A stretch of DNA of 64,000 nucleotides from Echinarachnius parma (lineage: Eukaryota; Echinodermata; Echinoidea; Clypeasteroida; Echinarachniidae), in the NCBI GenBank assembly GCA_037951105.1, contig JBAMJV010003146.1:1-64000 (forward strand). Direction: 5' to 3'. This document shows, one piece after another, positions 1 to 10,255 of the stretch; positions within the stretch are counted from its first letter, which is position 1, and each line of letters starts with the position of its first letter. A program made the position numbers and the translations under genes. The notes below the pieces were generated by a model that was not told where the DNA came from, did no database searches, and saw only the letters and a list, made by a program, of their open reading frames with translations.

Positions 1-655
1 ATGATGAAATTTCATATTCTGGTAGAGCACAAGATGCACATTAAGAACATACCAATCATGTTTTGATATTGTTTATAAATTGAATTCACTTTTCAAGTCA
101 ACGTTAAAAAATACCAACTTTCTCTGGTCCCACGCGTGATGCTAGCAAAAAGTCGCATAAATCATTAATGCATGGAGGAATTCAATTTCTTTTTTTGGCA
201 TTTTATAAAATTTGCTCCAAAGTATCTAAAATGTAAAAAAAATTAGTGTTTCAATATTACTTATAAGAGTAAGCTCTCTTTTTCGCTCTGAGGGGAGGGG
301 AGGGGAGGGGAGGGGAGGGGAGGGGAGGGGAGGGGAGGGGATGATTGATTGATTGCGTTGAAGGTATTAATCATTGAGTATTTGTATAAGATGACATAAA
401 ACTTATTGATCATTGATACAAATAATTGATCATTGGTAACTTAAAAATTAGGCGAAATTAATTAAGGAATATAAAAATTCAAATTTAAGAATAGAGAGGA
501 ATTACAGAACATGGAGGTACATGCATTGAATTAATCATTAATATTTCATTAATAGGTTCATAAGCCCTCTCAACACAGAGCCAACCCGGCCCGGTCCGAC
601 CGGTTTACAGCTGGTGCAGCTTGTCAAACCTGTATTGTTGGCCTCGACCGAGCAA
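1..655. other. Unassigned AT-rich flank
   Basis: I see no gene or recognisable element here apart from the pentanucleotide tract at 291-340. A GC-richer patch lies at about 575-655, just before the foldback element. Confidence 0.5.
291..340. repeat. (AGGGG)10 microsatellite
   Basis: Ten uninterrupted copies of AGGGG are visible. The G4 runs could form a G-quadruplex on the plus strand; that is inference from base composition only. Confidence 0.95.
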
Positions 656-1179
656 TACAGGGTGGCCCAAAAAAAAACGGAATGGGGCACTTCCCAAAAT
701 ATAGTAACAAATGTATTATGTCCATCGGATAGAGTGTCTTTTCAAATGAACAACGATACCAAGAACAGTCAATTTGGTCGTGTAGTTTTTGTTTTAGGGC
801 GCTGTGAGTGACACCATGTCAGGTTCTCTTTTTTGTAAATTTGTATTGAGCCAGCGCTTGATGAATCGCACTAACCGCCGTTCATATCGTTGAGCATCGC
901 GCACTATTGTTAGTGTGCACTCAGCCGTGTGCCGAGAGAATGGACATGGTCGCTGAATGTTATTACGGGCAAGGAGTGCGGTTAAACAGGTCGAAATCGA
1001 CATAAATCGGCACCTGACATGGTCTCACTCACTGCGTCCTTAAACAAAAACGACCTGACCAAAATTACTGTTCTTGGTATCGTTTTTCATTGGAAAGGAT
1101 ACCCTATCCGATGAACATAAACATTGTGTTATTATATTTTGGGAAGTGCCCCGTTCCGTTTTTTTTTGGCCACCCTGTA
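656..1179. mobile_element. Foldback MITE, mariner-like ends
   Basis: The segment starts TACAGGGTGGCC and ends with the reverse complement GGCCACCCTGTA. The arms, roughly 170 bp each, stay complementary inward through the GGAATGGGGCACTTCCC and CCATCGGATAG stretches. The TA at both tips fits a TA target duplication. No transposase is visible in the unpaired centre (about 830-1010), so this is a non-autonomous element. Assignment to Tc1/mariner rests on the ends and the TA only. Confidence 0.75.
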
Positions 1180-2040
1180 TAGACAGGCGACTGAAAACCA
1201 GCCGGACCAGGCCGAGCCAGTCCCGCATATGGAGGGCTCAATTAAGGGCATTGAACGTACGAACTGAAAAATGGTACAAATGAATTCAAGAAACGGTTGG
1301 TCTTACTCTTCAGGCTTTGTAGACGTTTACCGGAACGCAGAAGAGAGAAATATTTGTTTAATCCTTGTAAACCTACTCTTTGGAATGGCTGTGTCATCAG
1401 CTTACTTGAGTTTGCTGGTGTAACTGGCCCTTCTGATGTATGTCCTCTCAAGTTCAATGATGTGATTGGCCATCCTGCATCAAATTACAATATTCAATTT
1501 AAATGAGGCAGTATGATAGTATTATATAACGAAATTAAGGCACACATGGGTATCATAGCACGTGACTTACCCTGTGTCCCCACGCAAAAAATTAATTGTA
1601 TAGCTATCCCGAAACAAATACATGTAGCTATACCGTTTCGGGATAGCCATACAATGAAATGTTGTGTGTGGACGCTTACTAACGATACATCGTTTAAAGA
1701 AACTAGGGTCTGGGCATCGTTTCTAACTAGAACTCGATAATGAATCACGGTCGTTTTGTGTGTGGACGTATGGTAGAACTAGAACGGTATAACTGGGCGG
1801 GCGTATAGATATGGTAACCAGCGCATGCGGCTACTTGATAGTTTTAACATACAAAATGCAAGAAAATTGGGATAATGGAGCTGCAACTGATGGATGAGTA
1901 TGACGAAGACTGAAAACTGCAACACTTGCATTTCTAATATTGGTAACACTATTGAAAAAACAAGTAGATGGGGCTGGAGGTAAATCGATTGATGATGGTG
2001 ATTTTCAGGAAATAAACTTGATATAAAACAGAATTAACAA
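1180..2040. other. Unassigned interval with one hairpin
   Basis: No gene is supported. The only structure I see is an inverted repeat at 1596-1654. Confidence 0.4.
1596..1654. repeat. Short inverted repeat (hairpin)
   Basis: TTGTATAGCTATCCCGAAAC is followed about 20 bp later by its near-perfect reverse complement ending CCATACAA. It has a stem of about 20 bp and a small loop. Confidence 0.8.
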
Positions 2041-2239
2041 AATATATTATATTTATAATTAAACTAACTTCGCAGGCTCATTTTACAGACATATCTATAC
2101 AAATGGAGAAAAACAAATTCGGGATCTGGGTATTCTTGGGGGATTCTTGGGTACGAATTCACACAAACTAGTGCGCGCTCACTGAAGACGGCAGACAGCA
2201 AACAAAAAAAACACAAGCGCAGTACTAGCAAACTGTGCA

Positions 2240-2560
2240 GATACGACGTTTGATATGTTTGGCCCATTTGAGCTTTTGATCAATAATTGATGATAATTCA
2301 AATGTGTATAAAACTTCATAAGCATTTAATGAATTACTGTACATAATATTTACATGCTAAAGTACTAAACTGCATAATGGAGGTTTGTGAGAGTCGGAAA
2401 TAACCTCAAATTCCATGAAAAGCACCATCACCACCAAGTCTTTTTGCCAACAGGCTGTAGCAAGAATTTTAAGCCCTTCAATCATGTCACACTCTTATAA
2501 TCCGAGTCTACAAATTACTCAACATGTTGAGTACTAGATTTGGAAATTCATGACATGTTA
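2240..2560. repeat. Dispersed repeat shared with 12.4-12.8 kb and 54.1-54.3 kb
   Basis: The phrases around ACTGCATAATGGAGGTTTGTGA and the following CACCA-rich stretch recur at 12540-12800 and 54110-54260. In each place the repeat lies shortly before a copy or relic of the GIY-like gene, so it belongs to the duplicated unit. Confidence 0.6.
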
Positions 2561-2635
2561 GTACAGAGCCCACCAAATTACTTTAGGCAATTGGTTAATT
2601 GTCAATTAAATATGATAGTTAAAAAGAAATCTAGA

Positions 2636-2725
2636 TCAAGATATTTATGATTAATTATAATTAATTCAGTGCATGTTAATTAAGGCTTGATATATAAATC
2701 AAGCAATGGCGGAAGCATCATTTTG
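2636..2725. repeat. Direct repeat, left copy, flanking a gene relic
   Basis: About 90 bp running from ATTTATGATTAATTATAA through CAATGGCGGA to GCATCATTTT is repeated at 3050-3138. The two copies bracket the gene relic at 2726-3049. Confidence 0.75.
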
Positions 2726-3049
2726 CGCTCCCAATATCTCTGCAACAGACTCATCAAGGACATATCTGACGTTCAATTTCAATTTGTTTATGTTTTTCAT
2801 TTATGTTTTTGTTAACTGGCACTTTAGCAAGAATGGAGATGGTTTTATGGCCTGTTTGCAAGTTCTCTTCAATCTCTAGTACTTCCCCGAGATTGCTACA
2901 AAGTCCAATTTTCTGTTTTTACTTACTGACTGCTGGGCCAACCAGATGTTCTCGAGCATCGACATAGATGTTGTTGTCTGCCCTCCAGCTCCTTGTCCAG
3001 TTGAGTTTGGTGGTGGAGATTGCCTTTCTGTCCCCCTTTCACTTATCTG
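2726..3049 (-). pseudogene. Relic of the second domain of the GIY-like gene family
   Basis: On the minus strand this segment encodes fragments matching the C-terminal half of copy B, for example a YVLDESVAE-like stretch, and it also matches the terminal LAQQSVSK / FVAISGK region of copy A. The reading frame is broken and there is no start. It has no first domain. I take it as a decayed fragment of the family, bracketed by 90-bp direct repeats. Confidence 0.65.
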
Positions 3050-3138
3050 GATCAAGTAATTTATGATTAATTATAATTAATTCACTGCATATTAAGGCTT
3101 GATATATAAATCACGCAATGGCGGAGGCATCATTTTTG
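3050..3138. repeat. Direct repeat, right copy, flanking a gene relic
   Basis: Second copy of the 90-bp direct repeat at 2636-2725, with a few substitutions and a small deletion. Confidence 0.75.
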
Positions 3139-3206
3139 ACTGCCTGCAGTCGAAGATCCATCTAGTTTGCTATTACTTGGCCATACATGTAATTTGCACA
3201 CATTAC

Positions 3207-4895
3207 TTAAAGGGACTTAGTAACATTGTCCAAATCCTAAAAATAAAATTGTAATTCTAACGGTTCCCTTATACCTTGTTGTATTCGTATTAACAAAAAA
3301 ATCATGGGACAGGTTTCGATTTTTCAAATTTCCCTTTTGTTACAAAGATATGTATGAATGAAGTATTCAGATAAGAAAAACTCCAGGCGAGTTTTTCATC
3401 CCTGTACAAAGTGAATGCAGTGAGTTATGGATATTACCCAATATCACTTTGCATTTTTGCTCATTACTTGGCCATGCAATGTCCATTTGACTTGAAATTT
3501 TCACACAGTACCCTGTGGACATATGAGATAACAACACTATACATTTCATCAACCATTCATCACTTTTTAGCTCACCTGAGCCAAAGGCTCAAGTGAGCTA
3601 TTGTGATCGCTTTTCGTCCGTCGTCCGTCGTCCGTCGTCCGTCGTGCGTCGTGCGTCGTCCGTCGTCCGTCGTGCGTCGTCCGTCGTCCGTAAACTTTTT
3701 ACATTTTCATCTTCTTCTCCAGAACCAATGATCGGATTCCAACCAAACTTGGCAGGAATCATATTTAGGGGTAGAGGAACCAAAGTTGCTAAAATGGTGG
3801 GCGTGGCCCCCAGGGGGGCCCTGGGGGAGGGCACCAAATGTAAAAAATATGTAAATTTTAAACATCTTCTTCTCAAGATCCAGAAGTATGACAGACCTGA
3901 TATTTCATATTTAGATGCCTCTATTGATGAAGAATGAAAGTTGTTCACAAGATTTTTGTGGGTGGTCCCATAAGGGCCCTGTGGGCGTAACAGTTTTTTT
4001 GGGGGCCCTACCATAGGAAATATACATTTTCATCTTCTTCTCCAGAATCAATGATTAGATTCCAACCAAACATGGCAGGAATCATCTTTAGGGGTAGAGG
4101 AACCAAAGTTGCTAAAATGGTGGGCGTGGCCCCCAGGGGGGCCCTGGAGGAGGGCACCAAGTGTAAAAAATATGTAAATTTTAAACATCTTCTTCTCAAG
4201 ATCCAGAAGTATGACAGACCTGATATTTCATATGTAGATGCCTCTATTGATGAAGAATGAAAGTTGTTCACAAGATTTTTGTGGGTGGCCCCACAAGGGC
4301 CCTGTGGGCGTAACAGTTTTTTTTGGGGCCCTACCATAGGAAATATACATTTTCATCTTCTTCTCCAGAACCAATGATTAGATTCCAACCAAACATGGCA
4401 GGAATCATCCTTAGGGGTAGAGGAATCGAAGTTGCTAAAATGGTGGGCGTGGCCCTCAGGGGGGCCCTGGGGGAGGGCACCAAGTGTAAAAAATATGTTA
4501 ATTTTAAATATCTTCTTCTCAAGATCCAGAAGTACATGTATGACAGGCCATCGCAGAATGGCCCCATAGGGTCCCTATGTGAGTGGGGTTAATATGCTGA
4601 AGTGGTCAGTGGCTGGTGAAATGTGTTAAGCTTTGTCTTATATGTGTGTCTGTCTTTTTTTATGATTCACCCAAACATTATGGTAAATCATAATGTTAGG
4701 TACAGGGGATCAAAAGTTATTGATTAAATAGTACATCACATTATAGATTTTGGCATGATTTCAACTGATTTCATATCTTCTGAGGGTGCCAGAGAGAACA
4801 TGCGCCAGATGTGAATTGATTGACCTCAGGTGAGCGTCGTGCCCCCCTGGGGCTCTTGTCATCAAATGTCAACAAAGTTACTAGATCCCTTTAAG
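3207..4895. mobile_element. TTAA MITE copy 1, split by another repeat
   Basis: The left end TTAAAGGGACTTAGTAAC is at 3207. The body runs to about 3568 and resumes at 4858 with CAACAAAGTTACTAGATCCC, ending in TTTAA near 4893. The interval 3569-4857 is a different element. The family has ends TTAAAGGG..TAGTAAC and a TTAA target, which is like piggyBac-derived MITEs. No transposase is present. Confidence 0.8.
3569..4857. mobile_element. Hairpin-headed repeat with (GTCCGTC)n and internal tandem units
   Basis: It starts with a hairpin, AGCTCACCTGAGCC then GGCTCAAGTGAGCT, followed by a GTCCGTC microsatellite (about 3617-3690). About 2.8 tandem units of roughly 324 bp follow, beginning near 3701, 4024 and 4348. 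It ends near a CTCAGGTGAGC stretch around 4826. It lies inside the TTAA MITE, so it is younger than that MITE. Open frames inside the 324-bp units are conserved only because the units are near-identical. Confidence 0.75.
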
Positions 4896-4977
4896 TGGAC
4901 ATTTCAGACCATAACATTATTTGTACATTGTTTCAATCATTCATCACTTTTTGCACATGTCAACAAAGTTACTACCC
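4895..4977. mobile_element. Fragment of TTAA MITE
   Basis: The sequence from about 4897 (GGACATTTCAGACCATAACA) to the CAACAAAGTTACTA at 4960-4973 repeats the terminal part of the TTAA MITE. It abuts the decayed tail of gene A. Confidence 0.6.
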
Positions 4978-5086
4978 ATTCATTTTGTTCATCTTTCGGT
5001 GCTCCCAATTTCTCTGCAACAGACTCATCAAGGACATATCTGAAGTTCAATTTCAATTTGTTTATGTTTTTGTTGACTGGTAGCTA
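4978..5086 (-). pseudogene. Decayed second-domain tail downstream of gene A
   Basis: Read on the minus strand, this encodes YVLDESVAEKLGAPKDEQNE, matching residues 340-359 of copy B. It lies in a different frame, beyond the stop of copy A. Gene A therefore descends from a longer two-domain form and now ends earlier. Confidence 0.7.
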
Positions 5087-5986
5087 TTACTTCCCTGAGA
5101 TTGCTACAAAGTCTGATTTTCTGCTTTTACTTACTGATTGCTGGGCCAATGTCGAGGTCACTTGATCTACAGATACTGTTGTTGTAGTCGACGGCCCTAG
5201 TGCCCCTGGTACACTTAATTGTGGTGTTGCAGTCGGCCCTACTGCCCCAGGTACACTTAAGTGTGGTGTTGCAGTCGCCCCTACTGCCCATTGTCCACTG
5301 GAGTGTGATGGTCTCATTGGCAGTCCTGTCTCAACTAAACTGACCATAAACGTACCCTTCTCAAGTTCAGCTTTCAACCATGGTGGCAAGTTATTTTTCT
5401 CCAGATCATGTTTGAACTGTCGTTCACGACTATGAAATATGTTGGTGGATGGATTTCTGACTTTGGTTTTTTGTTCTATTGCCTCAGTATGAGTCTTTGT
5501 CGTGAGCACCCATTCTGTCTTCCCTGTACCTGGCAGTTTAAGATGACTGATGACACTATCTGTCAACACAAACCCTTGGCCCTGCCGAATCTCCTTCTCT
5601 CTGTTCATGAAGTCTGTTGTGTCTGCGCCATCAATTGGTAATTTGAAAGCCTCATATGCATTGTATGTCATTCCTTTTTGCTCATAGTGCCTTTTGTAAG
5701 ATTGTAAAAGGTGACTAACCCGATTTGTCTTCTCGCTATGGGTGAAACCAATCTTCATTAGTCGCCAATGTGTACCTTGTAGTTCAGGTGGGAAGAGAGA
5801 AATGCCATAAATGAAGGGACGATTCGTTTCAAGTCTGAGGAACTTGCCCCGATTTGGGGAAGAGTATTCCAGGGCCATCTCATTAATTAGCTTTATAAAC
5901 CTGTTAAGGTTGCATTCCTCACAACACCATTTTATGAAGTCTTTACTTTTGAAGAGCTCTTCCCACTCCCTATTTGATGAAGCCAT
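5087..5986 (-). CDS. GIY-YIG-like (T5orf172/MUG113 type) protein, copy A
   Basis: This is a 299-residue intronless frame. The ATG at 5984-5986 gives MASS, the start shared with copies C and D. An N-terminal helix-rich part (1-55) is followed by IYGIS (59-63), KIGFT (78-82), an Asn-Arg-Val (87-89) at the usual Arg position, EKEIR (130-134) and EWVL (158-161). These match the order of Tyr, K-I-G-x-T, Arg, Glu and EW(F/V) motifs in T5orf172-type GIY-YIG domains, a nuclease or DNA-binding superfamily. The C-terminus has about 2.7 tandem 14-residue units rich in Gly, Pro and Thr, built from 42-bp repeats at 5193-5310. A second domain seen in copy B survives only as debris downstream. I infer a nucleic-acid role. 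The family name is from motif reading, not a search. Confidence 0.72.
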   Translation of the reverse strand: MASSNREWEELFKSKDFIKWCCEECNLNRFIKLINEMALEYSSPNRGKFLRLETNRPFIYGISLFPPELQGTHWRLMKIGFTHSEKTNRVSHLLQSYKRHYEQKGMTYNAYEAFKLPIDGADTTDFMNREKEIRQGQGFVLTDSVISHLKLPGTGKTEWVLTTKTHTEAIEQKTKVRNPSTNIFHSRERQFKHDLEKNNLPPWLKAELEKGTFMVSLVETGLPMRPSHSSGQWAVGATATPHLSVPGAVGPTATPQLSVPGALGPSTTTTVSVDQVTSTLAQQSVSKSRKSDFVAISGK

Positions 5987-7009
5987 GGTGTAATTTTGGA
6001 GTATGCAATAATTAAGTGCTTGACTCGATGGGTGACTCTTCTGTGTCTTGATGAAATCTGTATTAAGAAGAATAAGGAAAATAACGTTAAGAATATGATG
6101 TGACTATATGAAAGGTAATTATTATTTAAGCATTAAGCATTGTTATCATTATTGTTACACTTTAATTGGATTGGAACAGAAAAGTTTTGATCATACTTTA
6201 TAACATGTGCTCTCTATAAAGCACTTTATAAATTGAAATATGACAAAGTTGCATACGTAATAATACAATGCAATCCAACTATTTGTAAACAAAGTATTAA
6301 GCAAGATATAAATGTATACATTATAAATATATAGTTTTCCAATACAACAATTCTGATTTCTAGCCTATTATAATACATTGTAATACATCCTATTGGTCCC
6401 TTTTACAAGCATCCTTTGATAATTACAATAATGCTATATTTTCTGATATTTTAACAGACAAATTCCCCTCAGCCAAATTTTGTAATTTTGCCTTTTAAAC
6501 AAGTGCTTAAAACTCTTGTCACACCTAGTTTATTTCCTCTCGTGAAATTAGAAATTCCAAATTTTCTGCCTTTCTACCTGTTGTGGATAATAAATTAACC
6601 TTTTCAATTCAATTCATCAATTCAATATGGGAATGATCAATGTTTGTTAAATGCACTTTTATCTGAACATTTTGACTGTCCAATGGAGGCTGCCACACTT
6701 TCCAATGCATGTACATGTATATTAACTGAGGCCGAGTCATTACGGATATTTTGTAAACCGGGTTCCGATCGACAACCACTTTTTTTTAACCAAAATCTAA
6801 CTGTCCTGAATGGGTTAAATGTTAGAGTAGGAAATATACGGGGACTGAGGGCGATTTCGCCCCCTAATTTTCAAAATAGCCCCATGAAATCAGTAGATAG
6901 CCCCTTTAAATTACTTCTAGGGTATTATGTGATTTTTATTTTATATCCATCAGATTGAAAAAGTAGCCCCCTAAAATAAAAAAATTAATTCCTGCATTGT
7001 TAAATGTCA
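5987..7009. other. Upstream region of gene A, shared with other copies
   Basis: The first 600 bp match the regions upstream of copies B, C and D (the TATGCAATAA..GACT..GGGTGACT..GATGAAATCTGTATT order just before the ATG). The copies were therefore duplicated together with their leaders and probably their promoters. On the minus strand a CTTAATACAG near 6060 resembles a splice acceptor, so a 5' UTR intron is possible. Nothing else is recognised. Confidence 0.5.
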
Positions 7010-7130
7010 TCTGAGCGTATGCTAACAACAGCGGACCACTGACATAGCAGCAGTTACATGTACATTTATAAACCAGCTTTTGTTTAATAGTGCATGCTCA
7101 AATGACGTTTCTTGTGTACTGCTTCAAAAC

Positions 7131-7184
7131 ATGGCAGCCTCCAGTGGTCATTCAAAACGGATGAAATTGGTCTCAAAACCATAG
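7131..7184 (+). other. 17-codon conserved short ORF in R1
   Basis: ATG to TAG encodes MAASSGHSKRMKLVSKP. Copies at 15794-15847 and 58198-58251 have the same length, start and stop but several substitutions and no indel. It may be a micropeptide, a first exon, or simply conserved repeat DNA. I cannot tell from three copies. Confidence 0.3.
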
Positions 7185-8206
7185 ATTTTTCCATTATTAG
7201 TGAATTCCAAGAGGAAATATGCAATTTGAACTGACGGGAAATACACAGATATCAGAAACAGTACCAAGCTAAAATGTAAGTGTTGGCTCCGGTTCAATTA
7301 TACAATGCATTTAATCAGAGAACATCAGAAACAGGAATTGGAAATTGAAATAAAAGCCTCCTATAAACAATAAACATTATTCACATCTGGATCAGTATCA
7401 TTAGATAAACACTCAATTCTTGTATGAAAGAACTTTATTTTGAAAGAAAAATTCGAATTCTTACCAGGTATCAATCGGCTATTCAATTATTGTGCTTGAA
7501 CTGCAAGATACGATGCAAATATCAAAAGTTGTAGGGAATTCTTGCCGCATATAAACGGAATGATTGCGCAAATGCACCACAGGAACGAATTCAATTCAAT
7601 CTGATATGCAACATTGGGATTACACTGGGTAGACAAAGGTGGAAGGGAAATAAGTCTAAAAGTGTAATCGTCAGAAGTGGCATAGTGTGTGTGTGTGTGT
7701 GTGTGGGGGGGGGGGGGGGGCAGCTTTATTATTGCAGAGATTTCCCCTCCTGTTTTTTTTTTTTTTTTTCTTCAAAAGATTGGGGGTGGATTATTGTGGA
7801 GCATCCTCTATGCATATTTTTATTTTTTGAACCATTATGTTTTATTTTTCTCAGATTATTGAGGGCAGGGGGGCACGTTCCCCCCTCGCATAGCTAAGCC
7901 ATTTAATGACATCTGCTGCGATTCATTGTTTGCAACATTTGCGATATGCCAGATGTACTGTCGATGCATTGTTACTTTCGCTTTGAGCAATACAGAAATA
8001 ATTTTGTGATGCTTATTCATGCTAAATAATAGGAAAGTACATGTGACCTGTACCTTGCGTGCTCTTAGAATGTACGTACATTATCATAGGCTACATACTG
8101 CGCTTGATTCACACAAAATGCACATGAATGAATTAAATGTAATTAGATATGCAGCGTTGCATGGTATGACCCGGACGGAAGAGTGGAAATGCAATAGGCA
8201 GGAATG

Positions 8207-8209
<3 letters not shown>

Positions 8210-8243
<34 letters not shown>
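8210..8243. repeat. 34-bp poly-G tract
   Basis: An uninterrupted G run of about 34 bases lies in a region where the R1 copies carry shorter G runs (7707-7721, 16395-16413, 58821-58830). Such tracts are length-unstable and assembly-sensitive. Confidence 0.9.
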
Positions 8244-8244
<1 letters not shown>

Positions 8245-9420
8245 AGTAGTAAAGCGTGGTCTGACTGGGGCATGTGAATTATACAAATATTTTCTGTATA
8301 TTTTGTTTCTTTTGTTTTTGTCAGATTATTGGGGGGGGGGGGTATTATGGAGCTTACTTTTATGCATATCTTTATTTTGTTAAAGGACTTTCCCATTATG
8401 TTTTGCATGATTTTTTTCTCAAATTATTGAGGGCAGGGGGCACGTTCCCCCCACGCATAGCTATGCCACTGAATGACATCTGCTGCAATTCATTGTTTGC
8501 GATGTTTGCGATATACCAAATATGTGCTGCCAATGCATTTTTTTTTTTCTCTGAGAAATACAGAAATACTTTTGTGATACTTAATTAATGCTCAACAATA
8601 GGACAGTACATGTGACCTGTACCTTGCGTGCTCTTTAGAATGTACTGTACATTGTTCTGTAATGCATACATTATAGACACATTGTACATGTACTTACTGT
8701 ATTTCCTGGTGCTCAACCTACATGTATTATGAATATGCATAGAAAATTTCTGTGTTTTTCTGTGGCTTTTAGAACTTGCTGAAAGCAGTTTAACTTTAAC
8801 CATTAAATCCTCAACAAAAATTGGGAAATTGTAAATTTTACACATTTTACATATTACTAAGGGGACTATGATACAACTTAATTCTTTATTATGTGAACAA
8901 ATATTAATTCAGGAAATCTATCCCATTATAATTAACCAAAAGTCAGATTTTATTTGACATTTTACTTGATTTGTAATTCATTAATGACTACATTAAATGT
9001 AGGAATACATAAAATAAGTACATCTTGGTGGTTTGTATTCATGGTTCATGTAATTGTATTGTATCAAGACTCTAACCAGGGCATGAATTCACAAAGGCCT
9101 CTTGATAGACTTGAGCCTAATTAGTTTTTCAGGACCAGTCCCGAATGGGTTCATCCGCAAAAGACTATTTGATTTTGGTATATAAACAAACCTCCACACA
9201 AAATGTTCCTGCTTGTAATAAGTAAAATCATAAATGTTCTTATTTCACTTGCCCAAACATACAATTTTAATGCCCCTCCCACCCCCCCCCCCCCCAAAAA
9301 AAAAAATAAATAAATAAAAAAATAAAAAAATAAAATAAAAACTCCAACCACTTGTACTAAATAGCTAAATCTGCTTGGCAAATTTCCCTCCTGTTTCTAG
9401 ATAAGATTTTCTCTTCGGCA

Positions 9421-9809
9421 GGGCTTGACACTAGCACTTGCCTGCTTGCCCGGGGCAAGTAAATGTTGCAAGGGGAATTTCATAAATGGTCTAGTTTGCT
9501 TGCCCGATCCGCCAACTTAAATTTCTCTTCAACTATAAGCAGACAATGTAGTTCCTTACATGAAAATCTCATTTAGAAGTAAAGGGGGCAAGTAAATAGT
9601 CTGTTTGGGAAATTAAATTTTAAAAAAAATGTATTTACTTGCCCCAGTTCTCCAGTAGAGAAAAGGTTAGTGTGGAAGCTTGTCTTAGGGAGTTACAATG
9701 TTTGTTGCCCAATCGGGCATCCAAATTTAGACCATTTACGATATCTTACTTGCCCGACATCAATTCTTTACTAGCCCCAGGCAATAGGGCAAGTGCTAGT
9801 TTCAAGCCT
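9421..9809. mobile_element. TIR element GGGCTTGACACTAGCACTTGCC, copy 1 (uninterrupted)
   Basis: The left end GGCTTGACACTAGCACTTGC and the right end GCAAGTGCTAG..TCAAGCC are inverted repeats around about 390 bp. Other copies are at 18061-20228, 50199-50698 and 61588 (start 60808). This copy has no internal insertions and serves as the empty-site reference for three nested elements elsewhere. Confidence 0.75.
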
Positions 9810-9839
9810 GGGGTATAACATGCATGGTATTTTTTAGAC

Positions 9840-10255
9840 AACCTTTGGGGGTACCAGTCCTCAGTGGGTTAACTCATTAAAGACTAAATTGCATTTTTGT
9901 ATTACATACAATTTCCGTAGATTCATTCCAGCCCATGTATTTTTGAGGACCAGTTCTAAATATTATATCTCGTTTAAGACTAACTATGTTCTAACATGCC
10001 TCCAGTATATGAACCTAAATCCTAGTATTATCAGGACCTGGGCCCCGTTGCAGAAAGAGATACAATCAATTGTAAGTTACGATTGATCGTAAGTCAGCGT
10101 TTCAACCAATGAGATTTGCGCATCTAGAACATCTGTAATCTGACTTACGATTAATTGCAACTTACAATCGATTGTATCTCTTTCTGCAACGGGGCCCAGG
10201 TCTGGTTGGGTTAGCCCATTAAAGACCATTTCGTAGGTGGAGAAAGAGAAGGGAG
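9840..10255. repeat. Degenerate tandem repeat (GGACCAGTCC..GGGTTA..AAGAC unit)
   Basis: A unit of roughly 85-100 bp with GGACCAGT, GGGTTA and AAAGACTA landmarks is repeated several times. The same block follows R1 at 20240-20690, 50715-51165 and 61607-62040, and single units occur at 9134, 17806, 26368, 34115 and 49927. Confidence 0.6.
10040..10197. mobile_element. Palindromic MITE GGGCCCCGTTGCAG, copy 1
   Basis: Nearly the whole 158 bp is an inverted repeat: GGGCCCCGTTGCAGAAAGAG at the left and its complement at the right, with arms extending through ATCGATTGTAAGTTAC. Further copies are at 20463-20618, 24538-24693, 50932-51090 and 61824-61982. The related unit at 26362-26390 lacks the insert. 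Confidence 0.9.

Larger units (their letters stand above)
7010..9840. repeat. R1 repeat block, copy 1
   Basis: A composite block recurs at 15720-20240, partly at 24430-25250 and 49828-50710, and at 58060-61600. Recognisable sub-parts are the ATGGCAGCCTCC stretch, a TATCAATC..GCTATTCAATTATTGTGC stretch (about 7470-7500), a poly-G tract, TTGAGGGCAGGGGGC (about 7858), a (C)n-(A)n tract near 9290, and the TIR element at 9421-9809. It is probably a segment of the duplicated genomic unit rather than one transposon. Confidence 0.7.

Noticed and set aside
614-811. Short frames crossing the foldback MITE arms
   Set aside because: Mirror-image open frames in inverted repeats; the left and right arms give the same short peptides.
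794-1003. A 69-codon minus-strand frame as a transposase remnant in the first MITE
   Set aside because: No mariner or other transposase motif is visible and it begins without a convincing start.
3593-4600. Several frames with a repeated FSSSSPEPMI..GALGEGTKCKK sequence on both strands
   Set aside because: They are conserved only because the 324-bp tandem units of a repeat are near-identical; both strands are open and no protein family is recognised.
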